The position numbers and the translations under genes were made by a program. 64,000 nt of DNA, from NCBI RefSeq assembly GCF_039830135.1, contig NZ_CP156081.1:3520001-3584000 (forward strand), written 5' to 3'. The number at the start of each line of letters is the position of its first letter. Within the stretch, counting starts at the first letter, position 1. The notes below the pieces were generated by a model. That model did no database searches. It saw nothing but the letters and a program-made list of their open reading frames with translations, and was not told where the DNA came from. Source of the DNA: Defluviimonas sp. SAOS-178_SWC. GTDB lineage: Bacteria; Pseudomonadota; Alphaproteobacteria; Rhodobacterales; Rhodobacteraceae. This document shows positions 46,199-54,665 of the stretch, piece by piece.

Positions 46199-46251
46199 GA
46201 TGCGGCCGGACGGGCTTTCCCCATCCGGCCGCATCGGACTGTCGACTTTTT
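46199..46251 (+). terminator. Terminator after scoAB
   Basis: A perfect 12-bp stem, GATGCGGCCGGA (46199-46210) and TCCGGCCGCATC (46224-46235), with a 13-nt loop, is followed by a CTTTTT run at 46246-46251. Confidence 0.8.
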
Positions 46252-46300
46252 CGAAACAAATCCATAATCCTGCCCCAATCCGTTGCTAGCGACCGGGGCA

Positions 46301-47314
46301 ATGATGAGCGCAGACCTGCCCCTTCCCAAATCCCCTTCCCCGGCGCCAACGCGGCGGCTGCGGGACATCGTCGTGATCGGCGGTCTTCTCGTGCTGTTCG
46401 CCGCCGGGCTCATCGGCCTCGCCGCCGCCACCGGCTGGGAAGAGACGCGCGCCCAGATTGCCCGCCTCGCGCTTTGGCAGGGGGCGGTTCTGCTGGCTCT
46501 GTCGCTCGCCAATTACCTGCTGCGCGGGTTGCGCTGGCACTTCTTCGCCCGTCGCCTCGGCCTCGCGACGACACTTCCGCAGGACCTGCGGCATTTTCTC
46601 GGCGGCTTCGCGATGGTTGTGACGCCCGGCCGGGTCGGTGAACTGGTCCGCATGCGCTGGCTGAAGCGCGAGACGGGTTGGGCCTTCGAACGCACGGCGC
46701 CGCTGGCGCTGGTGGACCGCGCCTCCGACCTTGCCGCGATGGCGCTGCTCCTCGGGTTGTCCGTCTCGCTCGCCACGACCGGGGTAAGAGGCGCGGTGCC
46801 GGTGACGCTCCTGGCGCTGGCGGCGGCGGTCGTCGCGACGCGGCCAAAGCTTCTTGCCGGGCTCGTCACCCTCGCCCACCGGATGACAGGGCGGGTGCCC
46901 CGGATCTTCGGGCGGCTCCGCGCCTCCGCCCGATCGCTCGACCGTTTCGCCGGCGCGGGCGCCACGATCCCGGCACTTTTTCTCGGCATCGGCGGCTGGT
47001 TCGCCGAGGGCTACGCCTTCCACCTGCTTCTCGGCTGGATGGGCGCCGATATCGGTCTCATGAAGGCCATCGCCATTTTTGTCTTCGCCACCCTCGCCGG
47101 CGGCCTGACCGGGGCACCGGGCGGGGTCGGCGGGGCCGAGGCGGCGATGATCGCGCTTCTGGCATTCGAAGGCATTCCGATGGAAGTCTCGGTGCCCGCC
47201 ACTGCGATCATCCGCGTCACCACACTCTGGTTCGCGCTCGGGATCGGCATGGCCGTCTTCCCCTTCGCCGAACGCCATTCCCTGAGGGGGGCAAATGCTC
47301 TGGAAGACCGCTGA
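46301..47314 (+). CDS. UPF0104/lysylphosphatidylglycerol synthase-type membrane protein
   Basis: 337 residues from the ATG at 46301, with about eight hydrophobic segments. Family elements are NYLLRGLRWHFFARRLG, FAMVVTPGRVGELVRMRWLK (P-G-R-x-GE), LVDRASDLAAMALLL and GLTGAPGGVGGAEAAMIALL. This integral membrane family includes AglD-like proteins and the MprF flippase domain; it acts on lipid-linked sugars or lipids. It overlaps the DprE1-like gene by 20 bp, so a role in moving polyprenyl-linked arabinose is a reasonable inference. Confidence 0.85.
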   Translation: MMSADLPLPKSPSPAPTRRLRDIVVIGGLLVLFAAGLIGLAAATGWEETRAQIARLALWQGAVLLALSLANYLLRGLRWHFFARRLGLATTLPQDLRHFLGGFAMVVTPGRVGELVRMRWLKRETGWAFERTAPLALVDRASDLAAMALLLGLSVSLATTGVRGAVPVTLLALAAAVVATRPKLLAGLVTLAHRMTGRVPRIFGRLRASARSLDRFAGAGATIPALFLGIGGWFAEGYAFHLLLGWMGADIGLMKAIAIFVFATLAGGLTGAPGGVGGAEAAMIALLAFEGIPMEVSVPATAIIRVTTLWFALGIGMAVFPFAERHSLRGANALEDR

Positions 47315-48608
47315 TTATGCCGGCTGGGGCCGCGCGCTGACCGCCAAGGGCGAGATCGCCCGGCCGGAACGGCGCCGCGCCCTCGACGCGCTTCTGAAAG
47401 ACGGGCTTGTCCCGGCGATCGGCATGCGCCGCAGCTATGGCGACGCCGCATTGAACGACGGCGGCCGCGTGATCGACATGACGCGGCTTGACCGGATGCT
47501 CGGCTTCGATCCCGCGACCGGTATCCTCGATGTCGAGGCCGGCGCGCGGGTGGGCGAGATCGCCGCCACCTTCGCCCCCAGGGGCTGGCTTCCGGCCGTC
47601 ATGCCCGGCACCGGCTTCGCCACTGTGGGCGGCTGCATCGGCCAGGACGTGCATGGCAAGAACCACCATCATGCGGGTTCGTTCTGCGAACATGTGGTTT
47701 CGCTCACGCTGCTGACGGCCAAAGGCGCGGTCGAAGTGTCGCGCGACAAGACACCGGAGCTGTTCAGCGCCACCGCCGGCGGGCTGGGCCAGACCGGGGT
47801 GATCGCCTCGGCGCGCCTGAAGCTCCTGCCCTGCAAGGGCGACGTGATGGTCGTGACCGAGCGTCGGGTCGAGGGGTGGGACGAATTCCTCGCCCTCCTC
47901 GACGCGTCCGAGGCGACCTATACGGTCGGTTGGATCGACGCCACCGCGACCGGCGCCGCCCTGGGGCGCGGTATTCTGGAGGAGGGTGAGACCGGATCGG
48001 GCCTTGTCCCGAAGCGGGTCAAGTACCGCAAGGTGCCCTTCGACGCGCCGCACTTCTCGCTGGCCGGGCCGGTGGTGCGCAGCTTCAACGCCGCCTATTA
48101 CCGCCGGGTGCCCGCGACGGGGCGGACCGTTGTGAAACCGATCTCGGATTTCTTCTTTCCGCTCGACAAGATCCACGACTGGAACCGGCTTTACGGAAAG
48201 CGCGGCTTCCACCAGTTCCAATGCGTCGTGCCGCTGGCCTCCGCCCCCGCCCTTCGCGACATGCTGGATGAGATCGCCAGTTCCGGCCTCGCCTCGCCGC
48301 TCGCCGTCCTGAAACGCATGGGACCGGGGCGGGCCGGTTACCTGAGCTTCCCGATGGAGGGCTACACCCTTGCCGTCGACTTCCCCAACCGCGCTGAGGC
48401 GCGCGAACTGATCCGCCGACTCGAAGCGCTGTCGGTCGATGCCGGAGGGCGGCTTTATTTCGCCAAGGACAGCCTCGCCCGCGGCACCGACATACCCGCG
48501 ATGTATCCGGATCTTGCCGAGTGGCAGGCGGAGGTCACGAAGGCCGATCCGGATGGTGCGCTGATCACCGACCTTGTCCGCCGCCTCAACCTCAGGAGCG
48601 CCGCATGA
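47295..48608 (+). CDS. DprE1-like decaprenylphosphoryl-ribose 2-oxidase
   Basis: 437 residues. N-terminal FAD domain: GMRRSYGDAALNDGGRVIDM, MPGTGFATVGGCIGQDVHGKNHHHAGSF, GLGQTGVIASARL. C-terminal substrate domain: VLKRMGPGRAGYLSFPMEGYTLAVDF, GGRLYFAKDS and AMYPDLAEWQ, which match mycobacterial DprE1 closely by eye. It oxidises polyprenyl-phosphoryl-ribose to the 2-keto form. The position of the benzothiazinone-reactive Cys387 of M. tuberculosis is alanine here (GYTLAVDF for GWNICVDF). It overlaps the genes on both sides, making a three-gene unit. Confidence 0.9.
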   Translation: MLWKTADYAGWGRALTAKGEIARPERRRALDALLKDGLVPAIGMRRSYGDAALNDGGRVIDMTRLDRMLGFDPATGILDVEAGARVGEIAATFAPRGWLPAVMPGTGFATVGGCIGQDVHGKNHHHAGSFCEHVVSLTLLTAKGAVEVSRDKTPELFSATAGGLGQTGVIASARLKLLPCKGDVMVVTERRVEGWDEFLALLDASEATYTVGWIDATATGAALGRGILEEGETGSGLVPKRVKYRKVPFDAPHFSLAGPVVRSFNAAYYRRVPATGRTVVKPISDFFFPLDKIHDWNRLYGKRGFHQFQCVVPLASAPALRDMLDEIASSGLASPLAVLKRMGPGRAGYLSFPMEGYTLAVDFPNRAEARELIRRLEALSVDAGGRLYFAKDSLARGTDIPAMYPDLAEWQAEVTKADPDGALITDLVRRLNLRSAA

Positions 48609-49342
48609 ATTCGACCTGGATCATTCTCGGCGCTACCTCGGCGATGGCCCGCGCCTTCGCTCGCGCGGTGTCGGCCGAAGGCGCGGCCGTCCTTCTTGCC
48701 GGGCGCGACAAGGACGACCTCGCGGCCCTCGCGTCAGACTGCGCCTTGCGCGGCGCACGGCTGGCCGAAGCGGTCGAGTTCGACGCCCGCAAGCCCAAGA
48801 GCTTCGCCGCGCTGATCGAGCGGATGGAGGCGGAGGAGGGAGAACTCAACGCCGCGGTCTTCGTCGGGTCGATGCCAGAACAGTCGGCGATCGACGCCGA
48901 TCCCTCGCTGATCGACGGCGTCGTGACCGACAGCCATACCGGCCCCGCCCGCTTCCTGCAGATGCTCGCGCCCGTCATGGAGGCACGCGGCGGCGGCACC
49001 GTGGTTGGCGTCGCCTCGGTCGCCGGCGACAGGGGACGGATCGGAAATTACGTCTACGGGTCCGCCAAGGCGGGCTTCGCGACCTATTTATCCGGCCTTC
49101 GGAACCGCCTGACGCGGGCCGGCGGGCATGTGGTCACGGTCAAACCCGGCTTCGTCGATACCGCGATGACTTGGGGCCTGCCGGGGATGTTCCTCGTCGC
49201 CGCGCCGGAGGCCGTGGCGGGCGATATCCTAAAGGCGGTCCGCAAGAGGCGGAACACGGTCTACACGCCATTCTTCTGGCGCTACATCATGCTGATCATC
49301 CGGCACATCCCGGAGCCGATCTTCAAGAAGATGAAGATCTGA
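48605..49342 (+). CDS. DprE2-like SDR, decaprenylphosphoryl-2-keto-ribose reductase
   Basis: 245 residues. N-terminal ILGATSAMARAFARAVSAEGA is the cofactor loop of the DprE2 type; active site Ser in GVASVAGDRG and YGSAK (Tyr-x3-Lys) are present. VKPGFVDTAMTWGLPGMFL and a hydrophobic C-terminus (PFFWRYIMLIIRHIPEP) fit DprE2, which reduces the 2-keto intermediate to polyprenyl-phosphoryl-arabinose. The start overlaps the end of the DprE1-like gene (ATGA). Confidence 0.9.
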   Translation: MNSTWIILGATSAMARAFARAVSAEGAAVLLAGRDKDDLAALASDCALRGARLAEAVEFDARKPKSFAALIERMEAEEGELNAAVFVGSMPEQSAIDADPSLIDGVVTDSHTGPARFLQMLAPVMEARGGGTVVGVASVAGDRGRIGNYVYGSAKAGFATYLSGLRNRLTRAGGHVVTVKPGFVDTAMTWGLPGMFLVAAPEAVAGDILKAVRKRRNTVYTPFFWRYIMLIIRHIPEPIFKKMKI

Positions 49343-49348
49343 AAGCGA

Positions 49349-50326
49349 TCAGCCGCCGCCAAGCGCCGCGAGAACCTCGGCCGCCGCTTTTCCCGGCGCG
49401 GTGCGGCCTTCGGCGACCGCGCCGCCCAGCGCCTCCATCCGTGCCCGGATCGTCGGATCGGCGTTCAGCCGGGCAAGGAGGCCCTGCCGCACCTCCTCCT
49501 CGAACCAGTGCCGAGCCTGTTCGGCGCGCCGCTCGGCGAAATGCCCGGTTTCGCGTCGCCAGGCGGTCAGCGCCTGTATCTCGGCCCAGGCGGTGTCGAG
49601 CCCCATCCGTTCCGCCGCCGAGACGCACATCGCCTTCGGGAACCCTTCCGGATCCTGCGGCCGCTTGCGCAGCAGGCGAAGCGCCCCGGAATAATCCGCG
49701 CAGGTTCGAGTCGCCGTCGATTTCAGTTCTCCATCCGCCTTGTTGACGAGGATCAGGTCCGCCATCTCCATGATCCCGCGTTTGACGCCCTGCAACTCGT
49801 CCCCGCCGGCCGGGGCGAGCAGCAGCACGAAGATGTCGGCCATCTCCGCGACCAGTGTCTCGGACTGGCCGACACCCACCGTTTCGACCAGCACGACGTC
49901 GAACCCCGCCGCCTCGCACAGGGCCACCGCCTCGCGCGTGCGCCGGGCGACGCCGCCGAGATGGGTCTGGCTTGGCGAGGGCCGGATAAAGGCGTTGGGA
50001 TCGCGGGCCAGCCGTTCCATCCGCGTCTTGTCGCCGAGGATCGAGCCGCCGGAGCGCGCGGAGGACGGGTCGACCGCCAGCACCGCGACGCGCAGCCCCT
50101 GCCCGGTCAGCATCGACCCGAACGCCTCGATGAAGCTCGATTTGCCGACGCCGGGCGTACCCGACAGGCCGATCCGCAAGGCCTGCCGGCGGGTGCCGAG
50201 TGCCTCCAGCAGTGCCGTCGCCTCGGCCCGGTGATCGGCCCGGCCGCTCTCGACAAGCGTGATCGCCCGTGCCAGCGCCCGCCGGTCGCCGCGCGCAACG
50301 CGTTCCGCAAGCTCGCTCATCTCCAT
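49349..50326 (-). CDS. meaB: Methylmalonyl-CoA mutase-associated GTPase MeaB
   Basis: 325 residues. G-domain motifs: Walker A GLSGTPGVGKSSFIEAF, VLAVDPSSARSGGSILGDKTRM, VLVETVGVGQSE, and the guanine-recognition NKAD. MeaB guards methylmalonyl-CoA mutase and controls loading of its adenosylcobalamin. The mutase is not adjacent. A TTG at 50335 with a better-spaced AAAGG is an alternative start adding three residues. It is convergent with the DprE2-like gene. Confidence 0.93.
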   Translation of the reverse strand: MEMSELAERVARGDRRALARAITLVESGRADHRAEATALLEALGTRRQALRIGLSGTPGVGKSSFIEAFGSMLTGQGLRVAVLAVDPSSARSGGSILGDKTRMERLARDPNAFIRPSPSQTHLGGVARRTREAVALCEAAGFDVVLVETVGVGQSETLVAEMADIFVLLLAPAGGDELQGVKRGIMEMADLILVNKADGELKSTATRTCADYSGALRLLRKRPQDPEGFPKAMCVSAAERMGLDTAWAEIQALTAWRRETGHFAERRAEQARHWFEEEVRQGLLARLNADPTIRARMEALGGAVAEGRTAPGKAAAEVLAALGGG

Positions 50327-50427
50327 GTTACGCAACCGGCAGCCTTTCGCTGAGTGTACGGGGTTGTGAATTGACCTTCGCCGGGTTTTCTTGCCTGTTC
50401 CGGCGGGCCGATGTCCAGAGCAGAGGC

Positions 50428-51177
50428 ATGAAAAAAGCGAGCAGCGCCATGACGATCACCTCCCGTTTCCTCGCCCCAGCGGCGCTCTTGCTGGCTGTCG
50501 CCGCAGGCTCAGCCGTCGCCGATCAGAAGGACAGTGCGGTCTTCGACCTGACCCTGAAAGGCATCCATGCCGGAACCCTCTCCATCAGCGGCGCGATCGA
50601 GGGGCGTTCCTATGCCGTCTCAGGCGTCCTGAAAAGCGGCGGCCTCGTCGCGCTCGTCCGGAAGATCCGCTACGATGCCCGCGCCTACGGGACCGTTGCA
50701 GACGGTCGCTTCACCCCATCGCGCTACGAAGAGGACGCCGATACCGGCAAGCGCCAGTCGCAGTCGGTGATGGACTACAAGGCCGGGGTGCCGCAGGTGA
50801 AGGTCTATAATCCGCCGAAATCGCCGCGCCCCGGCGACGTCGACGCGGCGACGCAGGGTGGCACCATTGATCCCCTGACCGCGCTATATGCGGCCCTTCG
50901 CGACGTGCCGGCAGCGGAGGCCTGCAACCAGACGCTCGCCCTTTTCGACGGCCGCCGGAAAAGCCAGGTGGTTCTGAGCGATCCAAGGCCGGTGAACGGA
51001 GGAACGGCCTGCGCAGGCGAATACCGCCGCCTCGAAGGCTTTTCGGAGAGGGAAATGGCCGATAAAAGCCGGTTTCCCTTCACCATGACCTATGCAACGA
51101 CCGGCGATGGCCGGTTGCGCGTGACCGAGATCTCGATGGACACGATCTATGGCAAAGGCAGGCTGAAACGGCGATAA
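50428..51177 (+). CDS. DUF3108 exported protein
   Basis: 249 residues with a signal peptide (about 1-34, cleavage near AVADQ). The mature part is a beta-rich DUF3108-like domain: FDLTLKGIHAGTLSISGAIEG, SYAVSGVLKSGGLVALVRKIRYDA, RFTPSRYEEDAD and DPLTALYAALRDVP. The family is thought to bind lipid-like ligands in the periplasm; the function is unknown. The hrpB gene begins 7 bp downstream, so they may be cotranscribed. Confidence 0.85.
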   Translation: MKKASSAMTITSRFLAPAALLLAVAAGSAVADQKDSAVFDLTLKGIHAGTLSISGAIEGRSYAVSGVLKSGGLVALVRKIRYDARAYGTVADGRFTPSRYEEDADTGKRQSQSVMDYKAGVPQVKVYNPPKSPRPGDVDAATQGGTIDPLTALYAALRDVPAAEACNQTLALFDGRRKSQVVLSDPRPVNGGTACAGEYRRLEGFSEREMADKSRFPFTMTYATTGDGRLRVTEISMDTIYGKGRLKRR

Positions 51178-51184
51178 CGCCGGT

Positions 51185-53638
51185 GTGCGTGACCGCCTTC
51201 CCATAGACGAGGCCCTGCCGGGGCTGATTGCCGCCCTCCGCGCCGAGGGTCGCGCGGTGCTGCAAGCGCCCCCCGGCGCCGGCAAGACGACGCGGGTGCC
51301 GCTGGCGCTTCTCGACGCTGGGTTTGTCGCCGGCCGCATCGTCATGCTCGAACCCCGCCGCCTTGCCGCACGCGCCGCCGCCGAGCGCATGGCCGAAACC
51401 CTGGGCGAGACCGTGGGCCAGACCGTCGGCTACCGAATCCGGGGCGAGGCGAAGGTGTCGAAGGCCACCCGAATCGAGGTCGTGACTGAAGGCATCCTCA
51501 CGCGGATGTTGCAGTCCGACCCCGAACTCGGCGGCATCGGCGCGGTCATCTTCGACGAGTTTCACGAACGCTCGCTCAACGCCGATCTCGGACTCGCGCT
51601 CGCCTGGGAGGTGCGCCAGGCGCTGCGGCCCGACCTCGTGATCCTCGTCATGTCGGCGACGCTTGATGCCGAACCGGTGGCCGCGATGCTTGGCGCCGCC
51701 CCGGTGATCACCTCCGAGGGCCGCGCCTTTCCGGTCGAGACCAGGTGGCTCCCCCGCCCGACGGACGCCTCGCTGCGCTTCGAGGCGGCGGTCGCGGGGC
51801 TGGTGGCGGAGGCCGCCGGGGAAACCGAAGGCGGTATCCTCGTCTTCCTCCCCGGCGAGGGCGAGATTCGCCGCGTCGAGGCGTTGCTGAAAGGCCGGCT
51901 GCCCGCAGATTGCGCGATCCGCCCGCTTTTCGGCGCGATGGACTTCGTCGCGCAGCGCGCCGCCATCGCGCCGGCGAAGGCGGGCCGGAAGGTCGTGCTC
52001 GCCACCGCCATCGCCGAAACCTCGTTGACGATCGAGGATATCCGCGTTGTCGTCGATGCCGGCCGCTCGCGGCGGGCACGCTTCGACCCGGCCTCCGGCA
52101 TGGCCCGGCTTGTCACCGAACGGGTGACGAAGGCCGAGGCCGAACAACGCCGTGGCCGCGCCGGGCGGGTCGCGCCCGGCACCTGCTACCGGCTCTGGAC
52201 GAAGGGAGAGGAAGGCGGATTGGGTCTGTTTCCGCCTCCGGAAATCGCCGCGTCGGATCTCACCGGGCTTGCCCTCGAACTGGCGCTCTGGGGATCGGAC
52301 GGCGGCGACCTCGCCTTCCTCACGCCGCCCCCGGCCCCGGCGCTGGCCGAGGCGCGGGCGCTCCTGACCGGCCTCGGCGCGCTGGACGATGGCGGACGCA
52401 TCACCTCGCACGGGCGGGCGCTCGCTGCACTCCCGCTCCATCCCCGGCTCGGCCACATGCTGGTCACGGCGGGACCGGAGGCTGCGACGCTTGCCGCCCT
52501 TCTCGCCGAGAAAGACCCCTTGCGCGGGGCACCTGCCGATCTTTCCCTGCGGCTTTCCGCGATCCGAGATCCAAAAGGATACGAGGCTGACCATCCACAC
52601 CGCGTGGACCGTGGCACGGTCGAACGCATCCGCGCCGAGCCGAAACGGCTCTCGCGGATGGTGCGTCCGGTCGCGGACGGGTACGATGCCGCCGAGCAGT
52701 CTGCCCTCGCCTATCCCGACCGCATTGGCCTCCGGCGCAAGGGCGAGGCGCCGCGCTACGTGCTTTCGGGCGGCAAGGGCGCGGTCGTCGCCGAGGGTGA
52801 TCCACTTGGCACCGCGCGGCTGATCGTCGCGACCGATCTCGACGGCGATCCGCGCGAGGCGCGGGTCCGGCAAGGCATCGCGTTTTCCGAGGCGGCGCTT
52901 CGCCGTCTTTTCGCCGACCGCATCCACTGGCAGGACATCGCGGAATGGTCGCGCCGCGACGGCAAGGTGATCGTCCGGCGGCAGGAACGCTTCGGCGCAC
53001 TCGCGCTTGCCGAGCGGCACTGGCCCGACGCCCCGCCGGAGGCGCTGGCGCAAGCCGCCCTTGACGGTCTTCGCCAGATCGGGCTGCCGTGGTCCGCGCC
53101 CGCAGGGCGCCTCAGGGCCCGCATCGAGTTCTTGCGGCGCGAAGGGGCGGACCTGCCGGACTGCACCGACGCGGCCCTCCTCGACAGCGCTGACGGCTGG
53201 CTCCTTCCGCATCTCGCCGGCAAGCGGACCGAGGCGGAGTTGCGGGCGCTCGACCTCACCGAAGCACTCAAGGCACGCCTCGATTGGGACCAGCGTCAGC
53301 TTCTCGACCGGCTCGCTCCGGCGAGTTTCGAGACGCCTCTCGGCCGCCATATCGCGATCGACTACGAGGGCGACCATCCGTCGATCACGCTCCGGCTTCA
53401 GGAAATGTTCGGCGTGACCGGGCATCCGACCGTGGGGCCGAAGCGCCTGCCCCTGCGGATCACGCTTCTGTCGCCCGCGCAACGCCCGGTCCAGACCACG
53501 CTCGACCTGCCGGGCTTCTGGGCCACAAGCTACGCAGAGGTCAGGAAAGACATGCGCGGCCAATATCCCAGGCATCCGTGGCCCGAGGACCCGACGGCAC
53601 ACGCGCCCACGCTCAGGGCCAAGCCGCGCGGGAGCTAG
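51185..53638 (+). CDS. hrpB: ATP-dependent helicase HrpB
   Basis: 817 residues from a GTG start. DEAH-type motifs: Walker A QAPPGAGKTTRVPL, DEFHERSLNADL (DEFH box), SATLD, AETSLTIEDIRVVVD, and QRRGRAGRVAPGTCYRLW (motif VI). The C-terminal HrpB domain ends with ITLLSPAQRPVQTTLDLPGFW and GQYPRHPWPEDPTAHAPT, diagnostic for HrpB. It is an RNA/DNA helicase of uncertain role. Confidence 0.95.
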   Translation: MRDRLPIDEALPGLIAALRAEGRAVLQAPPGAGKTTRVPLALLDAGFVAGRIVMLEPRRLAARAAAERMAETLGETVGQTVGYRIRGEAKVSKATRIEVVTEGILTRMLQSDPELGGIGAVIFDEFHERSLNADLGLALAWEVRQALRPDLVILVMSATLDAEPVAAMLGAAPVITSEGRAFPVETRWLPRPTDASLRFEAAVAGLVAEAAGETEGGILVFLPGEGEIRRVEALLKGRLPADCAIRPLFGAMDFVAQRAAIAPAKAGRKVVLATAIAETSLTIEDIRVVVDAGRSRRARFDPASGMARLVTERVTKAEAEQRRGRAGRVAPGTCYRLWTKGEEGGLGLFPPPEIAASDLTGLALELALWGSDGGDLAFLTPPPAPALAEARALLTGLGALDDGGRITSHGRALAALPLHPRLGHMLVTAGPEAATLAALLAEKDPLRGAPADLSLRLSAIRDPKGYEADHPHRVDRGTVERIRAEPKRLSRMVRPVADGYDAAEQSALAYPDRIGLRRKGEAPRYVLSGGKGAVVAEGDPLGTARLIVATDLDGDPREARVRQGIAFSEAALRRLFADRIHWQDIAEWSRRDGKVIVRRQERFGALALAERHWPDAPPEALAQAALDGLRQIGLPWSAPAGRLRARIEFLRREGADLPDCTDAALLDSADGWLLPHLAGKRTEAELRALDLTEALKARLDWDQRQLLDRLAPASFETPLGRHIAIDYEGDHPSITLRLQEMFGVTGHPTVGPKRLPLRITLLSPAQRPVQTTLDLPGFWATSYAEVRKDMRGQYPRHPWPEDPTAHAPTLRAKPRGS

Positions 53639-53662
53639 GGGGCTCTGCCGCCCGCCCGCATG

Positions 53663-54589
53663 TCAGACGCCGAGGCACCAGCGCATCACGGCCTTCTGGG
53701 CGTGGAGGCGGTTCTCCGCCTCGTCCCAGATCACCGAATGCGGGCCGTCCATCACCGCGCTCGTCGCCTCGTCGTCGCGGTGCGCCGGCAGGCAATGCAT
53801 GAAAAGCGCGTCCGGCTTGGCCTCTTGCATCAGCCGCTCGTTGACCTGGTAGCCGCGCAGCTGGTTGTGCCGCCGCTCGCGTGCCGATTGCGGGTCGTGC
53901 ATGGAGACCCAGGTGTCGGTGACGACGAGGTCGGCGCCCTTGACCGCCTTCATCGGGTCGCGCTCGATAGCGATCGTGACGCCCTTGGCGCGGGCCTCGG
54001 CGACGAAACCCGGTTCGGGATCGAGCGTCTCGGGCCCGGTGAAGGTGAAGTCGAAGCCGAACTGACCGGCGGCATGAAGGAAGGACGCGCAGACATTGTT
54101 GCCGTCGCCCGACCACACGACCTTGCGGCCGGCGATTGGCCCGCGATGCTCCTCGAAGGTCATCACGTCGGCCATGATCTGGCACGGATGGCTGCGGTTC
54201 GTCAGGCCATTGATGACAGGCACATCGGCGTATTCGGCCATTTCGAGCAGCGTTGCCTCCTCGAACGTCCGGATCATGATGAGGTCGACATAGCGCGACA
54301 GGACGCGCGCCGTATCGGCGATGGTTTCGCCGTGGCCCAGCTGCATGTCGGCGCCCGAGAGAACCATCGTCTGGCCGCCCATCTGCCGAACACCGACATC
54401 GAAGGAGATCCGGGTCCGGGTCGAGGGCTTTTCGAAGATCAACGCGACCATGCGGCCCTTCAGTGGCTGGTCGTCGTCGGGCGTGCCCTTCGGCCGGCCG
54501 TTCCGCGCCGTTTTCATCGCGTGGGCGTTGTCGATCATCGACCGGAGCGCGTCCGGGGCGGTCTTGTTGATATCGAGGAAATGGGTCAT
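53663..54589 (-). CDS. argF: Ornithine carbamoyltransferase
   Basis: 308 residues. The carbamoyl-phosphate motif [21 protein letters not shown] (S-T-R-T-R), [24 protein letters not shown] and the ornithine-site [12 protein letters not shown] are intact. It makes citrulline from ornithine and carbamoyl phosphate in arginine synthesis. It lies downstream of argD on the same strand (61 bp), with repeat copy B in the gap. Confidence 0.97.
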   Translation of the reverse strand: MTHFLDINKTAPDALRSMIDNAHAMKTARNGRPKGTPDDDQPLKGRMVALIFEKPSTRTRISFDVGVRQMGGQTMVLSGADMQLGHGETIADTARVLSRYVDLIMIRTFEEATLLEMAEYADVPVINGLTNRSHPCQIMADVMTFEEHRGPIAGRKVVWSGDGNNVCASFLHAAGQFGFDFTFTGPETLDPEPGFVAEARAKGVTIAIERDPMKAVKGADLVVTDTWVSMHDPQSARERRHNQLRGYQVNERLMQEAKPDALFMHCLPAHRDDEATSAVMDGPHSVIWDEAENRLHAQKAVMRWCLGV

Positions 54590-54613
54590 GTCACGGTCTT
54601 TCCACGTCTGGAG

Positions 54614-54665
54614 CCGGGGGCTGTCTGCCCCCGGACCCCCGAGAGTATTTTCAAACAGAAGAAGG
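54614..54665 (+). repeat. Intergenic repeat, copy B
   Basis: A perfect 8-bp stem, CCGGGGGC (54614-54621) and GCCCCCGG (54627-54634) with loop TGTCT, is followed by CCCCGAGAGTATTTT and ACAGAAGAAGG (54637-54665), as in copy A. The tail runs into argD: on the minus strand it encodes the last four residues and stop of ArgD. Confidence 0.75.

Noticed and set aside
51080..53602. An 840-codon open frame on the minus strand
   Set aside because: It is antisense to hrpB, whose helicase motifs are all intact; the antisense product has low-complexity Arg/Gly/Ala composition.
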